Positions 11,204 to 20,521 of a stretch of 64,000 nt of DNA are shown one piece after another. The notes under the pieces were generated by a model. That model searched no databases, was not told the DNA's origin, and saw nothing but the letters and a program-made list of their open reading frames with translations. The stretch is from Oegoconia quadripuncta. Lineage: Eukaryota > Arthropoda > Insecta > Lepidoptera > Autostichidae. The position numbers and the translations under genes were made by a program. Within the stretch, counting starts at the first letter, position 1; each line of letters begins with the position of its first letter. The stretch covers positions 2,604,501-2,668,500 of the forward strand of contig OX438747.1 in NCBI GenBank assembly GCA_949316235.1, given 5' to 3'.

Positions 11204-12251
11204 GTCTCCTAGCCTGCTCACATGGATTCAAGATTTTCATAAAGCAATGGTAAGTTATAACTTGCCCGTTTCCACACACTAATCACCACATGCTGTACTG
11301 ACACATTATTGGCTGCCAGCATGCTAGCTATAATGTGTAGCACAGCATTAGCTTTGTTAATGGTGTTCATTTACTTGGCATAGGTTTAAAACTAAATTTA
11401 GGATTCCTTTTTTGATTAGGTACTATAACAGTCATTTTGTTCAGAAATCATAACCTCAAACGATTTTATGCATTTTTAATCCCCTAGCTTTTGTTACGGT
11501 TTCGATGGGCATTATATTTGATGGCATTGTGTGTGCGTTGCCCACACATTTTAAACCCTTTGAGAACGGTGTTGATTCCATTTTTACTGGAATAATAATA
11601 ATAATGAAAAGGTAGGGTTCAGTTACCAATAAATCTGGAAAAACCTACTCTCTAATTTTAAATGTGATGTTTTAGATAGAGAGTAAATTTCCCTAATAAA
11701 ATGACCAATTTTCTCTTAATTCACGTAAGATGGCTTCTGGAATAGATTTTGATCTCTAAAACCTAAATTGAATTGATTAGTGTAAACTTCAAATTTTAGA
11801 AACATCAAAATTTTAGAGATTCCACATAGAATGGGTTTAGTACACTCTAAATTTTAATATATTTTTAGAGGCCACTTCAGAATCGATACCAAGACTTGAA
11901 GAACTTGCCTTCTGCACATCAGATCAACACCAAAGTGTTTATGTAAGAACTACAGGTTGTGTCTTGTCATTCTTTGTGATCATTGTTAAAAAAGTATAGA
12001 CTATTAGGCTAGTCTACAGACTGAAAATACCATAATATTTCGTTAAGACATTGCTTGCTTACTCATGAAAGTACATACAAAATATACGCCTAGTATATCT
12101 TTATATGTCAAAGATATCTAAGATCAGAGGCTCTCTCTCATCTACTTTGTCTAAGACTGGGGCAAGTTATCTTCGTCATGTCTGATGCGCTTAAATTTAA
12201 TCTTAATCATATGTCAAGAGAATACACTTAATAACTATGTAGTTAGATTTA

Positions 12252-12312
12252 ATGATGATAGCGCAGTGCAACTGAAGACCTTGGTTGCCTCACGGTTGGT
12301 TTTATTGTAGAA
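12252..12312 (+). ncRNA. Possible degenerate C/D-box snoRNA
   Basis: A C box ATGATGA (12252-12258) lies 131 nt before the acceptor at 12383, the same position as in the other host introns. An internal CTGA is at 12272-12275, but no CTGA is found where the terminal D box should be (about 12308-12312). It may be decayed, or may use a non-canonical D box. Confidence 0.3.
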
Positions 12313-12808
12313 TAGGGAACAATTTTTGTAACTTCGTTCTTTCGTCCTATATGGTAATTAATCTGTTGTTTTCAAAATTGTAGCCTAGGGTCACCGACTG
12401 TGAGGTCTGATGCACAACCCATGCATTATTGCCAATCTGAAACCCTTCTGTAAGTTTTAACAACTGATTAATTCACTTCTGCGTTTTCATTCTATAAATT
12501 TTTTTCAGTTGCTGATTGATGAAGTATCTCTTAGGCTGTCGTACCTACTGAAAGAGCATGGCATGACGTGTTCCGCAATAATGCTATTAGGATGATGGGA
12601 GATGGAATGGATGTGCTTTGTTGACATATTTCAACTACTCTATGATCAGTAAGTCGAAACTGTAATTTTTATGAAAATAACTCTCAGAAATTCTAGAAAC
12701 CAGTAATTGAATTATACTGTACAGTTCACAGTAACTCCAGTTATAACATGTATTATAATCGGAAGTCTGTACACTTTGTACCAATCTCATATTATTTTGA
12801 AAGTTTAA

Positions 12809-13167
12809 AGGTCTTAGCATACGTGACGGGTAACTTCTCGGACGGAACGGAGACGGGAAGGGTATAGTTCCTAACGTGAAAGTGGTTTTAAAACATACAT
12901 ACAGTGACGGTGTTCAACGATAGTCGTGCTAGTGCTGCAACCATATTTCAGCACAAAATGTTCGATTTTACTTTTGAAGAACTAGCAATGGTTGCCGTAG
13001 CATTAGATGAAGAAGATGCCATAACGATGTTTTTTCTATTGCCGTCCCGTTCCGCCCGTGTTTCTCGCCACGTGTATTTTATTGCTATGTTTTCAAATGC
13101 AACGATGTCAAAAAATCGTCCCGTTCCGTCCGGCACAAGAATAAACACGTCACGTATGCTAAGACCT
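12809..13167. mobile_element. Non-autonomous PIF/Harbinger element
   Basis: The inverted ends are AGGTCTTAGCATACGTGACG and its complement, with TAA target duplications at 12806-12808 and 13168-13170. Inside, 12904-13170 retains a frame with FDFTFEELAMVAVALDEEDA, similar to the start of Harbinger transposases, but no catalytic domain. It lies in a snoRNA-host intron. Confidence 0.85.
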
Positions 13168-13604
13168 TAACTGTTAAGCTTGGCTTGCTTTTGATTAGAG
13201 TATGAAAAATACATGACAATATGCTTTTACATACTTTGGTTCTTTATTTATTCCTGTTAAACAACGACAGACTGATAAGTAGTACCAGACTGAACATAAA
13301 CAGTGTAGCCATGTCCATGTAAAAGTATTAGCCAAGGCTTTGAGATATGATGTCTAGAATGGGTTTTAATTCTGTGGCTTATCCAATTTATTAGTACCTT
13401 ATCAAATACTACTTTGATGACTTTTATGATATTTATATCATAAAATTAATACTTCATATAATAATTCTTGACTCACATTGGTTATGTCAATGTTATTCTT
13501 CCAATATAACACCAGGAAATATTGAATTTCACTTTTTTATCCAACACTTGCACTTGAAATCTAGTTAATCTCATATTTATCAATTAGACCCAACAGCAAT
13601 TATA

Positions 13605-13673
13605 ATGATGATAACATAGTTCATCTGAATGCCTTGATGCACAACACTTTATTTGTCTTTCGCTCCTATCTGA
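13605..13673 (+). ncRNA. C/D-box snoRNA with two 28S guides
   Basis: C box ATGATGA (13605-13611), D' CTGA (13625-13628), C' TGATGC (13635-13640), D CTGA (13670-13673); the 3' splice site is 71 nt further. The 15 nt before the D box (GTCTTTCGCTCCTAT) pair with the conserved 28S segment ATAGGGGCGAAAGAC, with one G-U pair. The sequence before D' (CATAGTTCA) is complementary to 28S TGAACTATG. Both targets come from remembered 28S sequence. Intronic, processed from the host transcript. Confidence 0.87.
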
Positions 13674-13825
13674 TCCTAGACTCCATAATTACAAACTGGG
13701 ACTTTTTTAAATCAGAATTACTACAGTTTTTTTTTATTTTACAGACACTACTGCGAAGGACACTTGTAAAACTTACACAAATAAATGGTGAGTGGAAATT
13801 ACACATTTCTGTTTTGGATTAATGT

Positions 13826-14243
13826 GTACAGGGTGAAATTAAATTTATATAATTCTGGTTTACTGGTGATTTTACGAACAACTTTCCACTAGGAACCATA
13901 GCCGAATTCCCATACTAAAGGTGGTTTCAGAATGGTTTTACTTTTTTTTTTCCATACGAGCATGCGGGTCACCTGATGGAAAGCAATCACCGCCGCCCAT
14001 GGGTGTCCATGGGCAACACCAAAAGGGTCAGAGATGCGTTGCCGGCCTTTGAGGAAGGTGTAGGCTCGTTTTGTGAAGGTTCCAATGTTGTACTCGTTCG
14101 GGAATACCGCTGCCGGAAGTCCTTTGTATAGGTAGTCCAAATTTTTTTGATGGAATTCGACTACGTTCCTTAGGGAAAGTTGTTCGTAATCAAGAGTGGT
14201 GTCGCCAGTTAATTGGAATTACACAAAATCAATTCACCTTGTA
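13826..14243. mobile_element. MITE (ACAGGGTGAA ends) split by a LINE end
   Basis: The left arm GTACAGGGTGAAATTAAATT … ACGAACAACTTTCC is mirrored on the right by GGGAAAGTTGTTCGTAA … TTCACCTTGTATG. Between the arms, 13938-14140 is a minus-strand LINE 3' end (frame [20 protein letters not shown]) with its tail at the T run near 13940. The MITE therefore predates the LINE insertion. A related, also interrupted copy is at 46764-47870. Confidence 0.75.
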
Positions 14244-14294
14244 TGTGCAGTTTTTTTGTCAGAATGCAGACATTCTTAAGTTGTATATTTCTAA

Positions 14295-14354
14295 ATGATG
14301 AGTTCAGATAGGGACATCTGACAATGATGCTGTTATCATAACTATCTCAACTGA
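14295..14354 (+). ncRNA. C/D-box snoRNA, 28S guide
   Basis: All four boxes are canonical or near so: C ATGATGA (14295-14301), D' CTGA (14318-14321), C' TGATGC (14325-14330), D CTGA (14351-14354). The D box ends 73 nt before the acceptor at 14427. The D' guide AGATAGGGACA is complementary to the 28S segment TGTCCCTATCT (11 nt, insect version as I recall). The second guide (TCATAACTATCTCAA) has no target I recognise. Confidence 0.87.
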
Positions 14355-14846
14355 TATTAATCAAGTTTTCAAATAATTGGGTTATCTCTTAAATATAAAT
14401 TTTAATTAATTTGTGTTTCCTTTATAGGCTTGCCCTTTGCCGCAGAGGTTGGGCAACCACAATCTACAACTGCTGGTAAGTTTTAATTAGTTTACTTTGA
14501 TCAAGTGTAGTTAATTGATCGGCAGAATGTTCGATCGCGAAAAAATACCTAGATGGATCAGCATTTTCCCAAGTGCTAAAAAATACAAATTCTTCAAACT
14601 TCACAGACATTAAGGTCCCTCCTATATTTCGGATTACTTTAAGAGGTAGATACAATCGTGCCCAAGAAGGTGAAGACTCGAAAGTGACCGAATTGTAGTC
14701 GCTCGTTTTAGTTTGCGTAAAGCAATACAACAAACGTGACGCCTTTTTACAGTTTACTTATAGAAATGTGCACAAATTATGATGCAGAAGTAAATAAAGG
14801 ACAAGGAATGTCAAACCACATGAAAAACTGTCTTTTGTACATTCAA

Positions 14847-14920
14847 ATGATGACTTGACCTTCAGGTCTCCCTCGTCAGAGAGAACCCAAACAACCATGT
14901 TGACCAACTAACGCGTCTGA
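14847..14920 (+). ncRNA. C/D-box snoRNA, paralogue 1
   Basis: C box ATGATGA (14847-14853) and D box CTGA (14917-14920), 71 nt before the acceptor at 14991. It is nearly identical over about 75 nt to 17154-17227 (one visible difference, AACCCAAAC versus AACCCATAC). The sequence before the D box is GACCAACTAACGCGT. I could not assign a target. Confidence 0.8.
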
Positions 14921-15160
14921 TGATATTTAATAAAAGTAATAAATCCATGTTTATAGTTGCTTAGCAATTAATATGCTTCATTTGATTTCAGCTGCTGCCT
15001 GTATAACCGGTGAACACCCTCCACATTCTACATCATCCACATTCATAGTGAGTAAATAATTAATTCAACACCGTAGAAGAGTGCTTCTACGGTGCCAATA
15101 GTGATTGGCAATATCTTTTTTTGCCTCCCAATCAACAATGTCCGTATTGTTATCACGTGT

Positions 15161-15936
15161 GCGAAGTGTGAGTTTTGTCTCGTTTTGACGAAAAAAGTCC
15201 CTATGAAAAAGCAAACATCTGCTAGAGGCGCTGCACATTTCTTTTTTAAATTTAGTTTAAATTTGACCACAATCTCACCTGATGGGAAGTGACGATGTGG
15301 CCGAAGATGAAGCATGTGATCTCAGTAGATGCATATTTACCCTGCTCTTGAAGATCCCAAGAAGTTTAAAACAAAACTAATTCAGTGGCTTATAGAGAAA
15401 TGTTTTTATTCCATAAATGAATTTATTGATCAAAGTAGAGATTGACATTGTAAATTATTGAGGTATTAAATTGTTATTTAAGTATTGACCGGGAAGTTAT
15501 GTGGATAAGCTGTAAAATACATATATATATTATATTGATATCTAATTAATTTAATAAGAATTTCAATGTGAATTAGAATACGACATCATTTAAGTATTGA
15601 CAGGGAAGTTATATGGATAAGTTGTTTTTTTATAATAATATATTGATGTATAATTAATTTAATATGAATTTAAATGTAACATAAAAGTGTTAAATAAATA
15701 AATTAATATTATTTTTTAATTAAATGTAAATATTAATTATTTGAAAATTTGCACGCCTTAGTAGGCAGATTTTGTAGGGACGGAGAGATAATACCAACTT
15801 ATAATGTACCCAGAATCCAAGCAAATAAATGTAATTTCATTTCATTTCAAGGTTGTAGGATTCTCCATACAAATAGTCACGTAAACGTGAACGCGGTAGT
15901 AAAGTTAAGTCGAAACAAAACTCACACTCCGCCCTC
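15161..15936. mobile_element. MITE split by two nested insertions
   Basis: The left half (15161-15241, GTGTGAGTTTTGTCTCG … GAGGCGCTGCACATTTC) and right half (15864-15936, TCCATACAAATAGTCACG … CAAAACTCACACTCC) match the intact copy at 3135-3328. The 15242-15863 insert begins and ends with pieces of a LINE 3' end also seen at 34021-34176 (CACAATCTCACCTGATGG; CTTGAAGATCCCAAG / GGTTGTAGGATTC). That piece is itself split by 15362-15850. Confidence 0.78.
15362..15850 (+). mobile_element. 5'-truncated LINE inside the nested cluster
   Basis: It reads KTKLIQWLIEKCFYSINEFI then a stop, typical of an ORF2 end. The 3' UTR contains a tandem duplication (ATTTAAGTATTGAC(C/A)GGGAAG at about 15478 and 15590) and ends AATAAATGTAATTTCATTTC. 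The interrupted target gives a CAAG duplication (15358-15361 and 15848-15851). Confidence 0.72.
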
Positions 15937-16104
15937 AGATGTAAGGATCATAATAAGAGAGTTAGGTAAATTACAGCCCTATATTCTGGTGCCCTTGTAT
16001 TCTTGGGTAAATACATCGACTTCATTTAATAGAGTGGAAATGTATAGATGTATAAATCATCGTAGGAATTGCACATTTTGAAACATTTATGCACAACAGG
16101 TTGG

Positions 16105-16330
16105 TCCTTGACCCCAATCACACCTGATGTTGAGATGAGGTGGAAGCATGTTCACCCGGAATCCTCAACTTTCGGGAACTGACTTTCTTAACTCAAACAG
16201 AACACGACAATGCTTTCAACGTTACTGGTAGCTAGCAAGGTGGACATCTAAATATTCCCTACCACCAACCAATCCATATACTACACATGTACCCTGCTGT
16301 GAATCAAACCCTTGACATTATTTTTGTAAA
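16105..16330 (-). mobile_element. SINE family 1, diverged
   Basis: Minus-strand copy. The 3' end is at GACCCCAATCACACCTGATG (16111) and the tRNA-like head near GAATCAAACCC (16301). It lies in the intron upstream of exon 17298-17336. Confidence 0.7.
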
Positions 16331-17153
16331 CCTTAAGTTGAACCACTCCCTTGTACCATAATAAAATGATGATACTACACATTTTACCATCTTTCGGGGC
16401 TGAGTGCTCTTGATGATAACATTCTTACTGATTATTTTAATTGTGTACTCATTCCACTGCTATTAGAAGCACTATGCACTGACACACGTCTCCATATTTC
16501 AGGTTTGAGCTATAAAATGGGTCACAATGAGGTCAAGTGAAATGGAAGTAAAGAAGCTTGAAATATTGTGAGTATATTTTATGTATGGCAGTAAATGAAA
16601 TACAAAATTTTGTTAGAACATCTCCCAATCTAGGAGACACGAAATTTCGGGAGCTAGCATTGAAATTTCTAATGTACATAATTATAGTAAAATATTTGTT
16701 ACACCTTTGTCCCGAATGCTTGTAGTTTTTAGGTCTTCTTTCTCCCATTGGTATTTTTCACGAACGTTATTTCCGGTCCGGCGGCCATTATAGCGGTAGT
16801 CTGTCACTAAAGTAAAAATTAAAACAATTAAAAAATTCACCCATTCGCGCTTACCGCAACTATCGTAGCTTATCGAAATAGTTTTGAAGAAAAAAATTAC
16901 GTATTTGGTGTCCCATGTTTCCTCCGATATTATGTCCTGTCTATATATTCCCTTACTCTCTATATTCATGACGAAAAAAAAACATAACTACAGGTACTTA
17001 TACAATATTCCAACTTTAATAAACTTGAAATAATAGTAGAAGGAAAAACGCGTTAAGTTAAAACAAAACAGGAAAAAAATGCAATGATACACAAGAAAAT
17101 TATCTATTTCAGGAATAAGCTCTAAATCTTATTGCTCATTTAAGTATCTCCAA

Positions 17154-17227
17154 ATGATGACTTGACCTTCAGGTCTCCCTCGTCAGAGAGAACCCATACA
17201 ACCATGTTGACCAACTAACGCGTCTGA
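17154..17227 (+). ncRNA. C/D-box snoRNA, paralogue 2
   Basis: C box ATGATGA (17154-17160), D box CTGA (17224-17227), 70 nt before the acceptor at 17297. It is the paralogue of 14847-14920; only the snoRNA body is conserved between the two introns, not the flanks. That pattern fits a duplicated functional RNA and not simply duplicated intron DNA. Confidence 0.8.
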
Positions 17228-17429
17228 TTATGTTAAATACCATCTATAAGCTATATGCTGAGTATCAGTAATCTAATGACAAATCTTTTCTTTTTAGGCA
17301 ACCACAAGGAGGAGGTAGAGAGGATGAAGGAATGAGGTAAATATAGACTTTTCCATTTGTCAGTCAGTATTAGTTCAATCTTGCACCATTTTCTGTTATG
17401 ATTATGAAGTAGCTTGTAAATCAAATCAA

Positions 17430-18845
17430 AAATGCTTTGACATTTTTAAAGCTACTGCTTGTTCAAAAGGCAATTTTCCCCTGACAAGAACGAGCAAGAA
17501 ACTCGAGACGTTGCTCTTTAAAAAAAAGGTTTTATATTACGAAAAGGCACAATAATATTTCATTATTAATTGTGAAATAGCCTGGTTATGCGAACGAGCT
17601 GGTTATGTCCATGAATGTTTATCATCTAAATAATCTGATATTTTATAGTATGCTATCTTAATACGTTTCTGTTTTATAGTATCTTTAAATTTATTGAAAG
17701 GAAGATTTTGTATATCAACAGAAACCTTATTGAAAAAACGTATACATAACCCTTTCAATGAATTACTAACTTTTCGGAGGCGACTCATGTGCCCTGCAAG
17801 TTTATCTTTATTTCTTCTATTGACATCATGTTTATCACCATCTTTCTTAAATGATACTATTTTTTTTATATACAGGGTGTTTGGTAGGGAGCTGTACGAA
17901 AGAGTAGGGGCGAAAGTGTTGGTGTACGCAGAGGAAGTACCAACAAGGGAGGTTTTGATAAGCAAGATACATGCCGCTTTCAATACGATGCGCGAGGAAC
18001 TGCTGCTTGGCACCGTGACCGTGGAGATGAGGAAGAGGTGCCGAGCATGTTTACAGGTTAATGGTCACCAATTTGAACAAATTTTGTAATAAAATTAGTC
18101 ATTAAACAAATTAAGTTTTATTTGCTATCCTTTTACGATCGGACACATTTAATTTTCATTAGTTGAAATTGTTGCTTAAAGTGCCTTAGTTGCGGAAATT
18201 AATTTATAACTTCGCACTAAAAGTGATAATAACACTTTTAGTATCATTAGAAAGGGTATGGACTGGGGATGTTTTGAAAAAATCAGAAGAACTCCAACGC
18301 TGTTAGTTTTTTTTAAACCCCATAGAAAGTTGCCCTTAAAATTATTTTTTTACCTTACTACGGTACTTCAGGCCCCATAACTTTTCTTCTCTACAATTTT
18401 CTGGTGTGAAATTAATTTTTACAGTACACTAAGACTCTAACGATTAAAACAAGACCATTAGCAGACCTGTCCTATGGATAGATTTTGAGCTACAGGTAGT
18501 TTTAATAAAAAAAAATTGAGTTTTCCTTAAAAATAAAACATTAAAATAAAACCTGGCGGTCAAGGTCAATATAATGGGCGGGGGTAGGTAGCAGACCATC
18601 CTTAGTTTCTACCCTAGGCGTATGTACAGCTCCCTACCAAACACCCTGTATAATTACATTTTGAAAAATGTACTGTGACGAAAAGGTTAGAATATTATAC
18701 TCTTTAAATCTATCTTTTAAGTAACACTGCAGGTCTCAATCGACAAATTGCGCGAACGGCTCGTTTTTGTAAAACAAAGATTGTATTTACCTGTAGATTC
18801 AATGACAATAATAGTATTCAGTTATACATTCTCAGAAAATCCAAT
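17430..18845 (-). mobile_element. LINE 3' end (same family as 37370-38100), split by a DNA transposon
   Basis: Minus-strand pieces at 17430-17870 (frame NKDKLAGHMSRLRKVSNSLK … YYKISDYLDDKHSWT) and 18651-18845 are contiguous in the sister copy at 37370-38100. The 17871-18650 element interrupts them. Confidence 0.85.
17871..18650 (+). mobile_element. Tc1/mariner-type element with transposase C-terminus
   Basis: Perfect inverted ends of about 27 bp (17871-17897 and 18624-18650) start TACAGGGTGTTTGGTAGG, with a TA target site. Just inside the left end an open frame to 18088 reads VPTREVLISKIHAAFN … MRKRCRACLQVNGHQFEQIL and then a stop. It matches the characteristic C-terminus (…NGGHFEHLL-like) of an insect mariner-type DDE transposase. 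The catalytic part is deleted and the remaining 560 bp is non-coding. Confidence 0.82.
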
Positions 18846-19244
18846 TCTCGAATGGTCCAAGAAGGTTACAATTCAATAGAACTTTTCACAAATTGATTTT
18901 CTGCAAATTGGGCCAACTAACTTTCTAAGCATATGTATTCAACTTAGGACATGTCTGGGTCGTCGAATGTGCGTAGCCTCTAGTTACGTACTAGAAAGCC
19001 GGACGGATAGTAATGTGTAAAAAAACTGCTGGGGTTAGCGATGTATTCGATACCCCAGTTATATAAATCACTACAAATAATTAATTAAGTTAACAACATT
19101 TTTTAAATTTGTCAATAGTCTCTTTCATGCTGGGGAAAATCCCCACAGCTAAAGCACAGCGTCCACTGAGTGTAGTGGCCATACTCTACCACGTGGACAA
19201 GTGTAGACTGGTGGATTTGTGCCTAGACTAGTTGAGGACCAAGT

Positions 19245-19430
19245 AGGCGAAGTGCGAGTTTTGTCTCGTTTTTAACTTTACCATCGCGTTCACGCAAAAA
19301 GTATCTTTAAAAAAAATCGTTGTGCAAACTATCCGCTAGAGGCGCTGCACATTTCTCCATACAAATCGTCACTTAAACGTGGTAGTAAAGTTAAGTCGAA
19401 ACAAAACTCATACTCCGTCCTCAGGGCGTC
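19245..19430. repeat. MITE (GAGTTTTGT ends), third copy
   Basis: The AGTGCGAGTTTTGTCTCG arm and the mirrored CGAAACAAAACTCATACTCC arm surround CCGCTAGAGGCGCTGCAC, as at 3135-3328. It sits in the last intron of the snoRNA host. Confidence 0.8.
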
Positions 19431-19709
19431 ATCATACAAACATGTCTGCTAAATATTGGAAGGAAAAATATGTTTTGATCGTCATTAGTCAATTTTAGAT
19501 CAAAACAAGTGTGTTTATCACACAAACCTGTGTCCTCACTCATCCTCGTCATCATACACTAGCTTCCGCGGTCAATTAGCTTTCGTTGACATAAAACAAC
19601 TTATGTTTTTTATTGCAGATTTTAAAGAGGCTGAATGGAGACTTTCCTCAAGCGATTGGCAAGAAATTGATCAAGAATCTCTGACAATATATTTTGTTAA
19701 AGTATGATT

Positions 19710-19715
19710 AATAAA
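19710..19715 (+). terminator. Poly(A) signal of the METTL6/snoRNA-host transcript
   Basis: AATAAA follows the exon opened by the strong acceptor TTTTTATTGCAG at 19618. It is the last candidate on the plus strand before the convergent RPF1 gene. Confidence 0.5.
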
Positions 19716-19739
19716 ATGCTGTTTTTTGTTTCATTTTAG

Positions 19740-20500
19740 TTTCATTTTCCCTCTGGCTCTGCCGGGTTTGAGATAAATTGAGACACCGCCTTCCGACGGA
19801 CTAACTTTGAAAAGGATGCTCATTCAAAAATCCTTCTATTATAAGAAACACACGGCATTCCATACGAACTTTGAAATCCGAACATTTTGAAATGAATAGA
19901 CCCAATATATCTACGTAGAAGCAGGATACATAGATCTAAAATGTTAGTAGAAATTCAAGTCGCACAATTTAGTTACAATAGTCTTTTTCGAAAATGTACT
20001 AACTTTTTTTAGATCTGTGTACGTGCTGCTTTATGCGTATAAAGTTTCATTACAATGGGTTTATTCGTTTCATTATTAGCATGATCTGTGGCATGATGCT
20101 AGCACTTCACGCTCGGCGAGTGAAGGCAAGCGCGAGTGTGAAGCGGGTCGACTCGTGCGTGCTCGCCTCGCTGGCCGACGCGTCGTGTGCGTTACCCCAG
20201 CCAGAAAATGTCGAAAACCGTCATCCAAGACAATAGATAATTAGATAAATACAGCTTCTGTAATTGGTAAGCAGATTCCGTCGGTATTTCGGGAAGTCAA
20301 GTGCTACCAAAAATAATTGTTTCCTTCGACTTGCTTGACTCTTGAACCGTGGGCGATGATGAATAGACGCCTGTGTATGGGGAAACATTTAAAGTCGAAT
20401 TTACAATCTCTAGCTATTTTTCGCTATGATCAAAGGTGAAGGAAGTTCAAGTTTTTTTTGCCATTTGCCATCTCAATAAAAAAAGCCAATATTTAAATAA
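19740..20500. other. Intergenic sequence between convergent genes
   Basis: A 67-codon frame at 20033-20236 has no recognisable motif. No repeat copy is evident apart from scattered AT-rich tracts. Confidence 0.4.
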
Positions 20501-20504
20501 CAAA

Positions 20505-20510
20505 TTTATT
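20505..20510 (-). terminator. Poly(A) signal of RPF1
   Basis: TTTATT on the plus strand is AATAAA on the minus strand, about a dozen bases after the RPF1 stop codon (20522-20524). The resulting 3' UTR is very short. Confidence 0.7.
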
Positions 20511-20521
20511 AACCCTATGGA

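Larger units (their letters stand above)
11199..19730 (+). ncRNA. snoRNA host gene continuous with METTL6 (non-coding exons)
   Basis: Exons with good acceptor and donor sites: 11199-11249, 11881-11942, 12384-12449, 13745-13787, 14428-14475, 14992-15047, 17298-17336. A likely last exon starts at 19619 and has AATAAA at 19710-19715. Exon lengths are 51, 62, 66, 43, 48, 56 and 39 nt. No single frame stays open through all of them. Five introns carry well-formed C/D-box snoRNAs whose D boxes end 70-75 nt before the acceptor, which is the spacing known for splicing-dependent intronic snoRNAs. The first of these introns is also METTL6's last intron, so METTL6 and the host exons appear to form one transcription unit. 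The architecture resembles UHG/GAS5-type host genes. A separate internal promoter cannot be excluded. Transposons inserted in several introns leave the splice sites intact. Confidence 0.72.

Noticed and set aside
11199..12449. A protein frame running through exons 11199-11249, 11881-11942 and 12384-12449 (…LTWIQDFHKAM-NRYQDLKNLPS…)
   Set aside because: These three exons happen to stay open in one phase, but the frame cannot be continued through the following exons, and METTL6's own frame stops at 11201. The snoRNA content explains the exons better.
17877..18088. A genuine C-terminal exon of a host gene (VFGRELYERVG…)
   Set aside because: It lies between perfect inverted ends inside an interrupted LINE and matches a mariner-type transposase tail.
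20033..20236. 67-codon frame with alternating basic residues
   Set aside because: No motif, no splice sites, not repeated; located between convergent gene ends.
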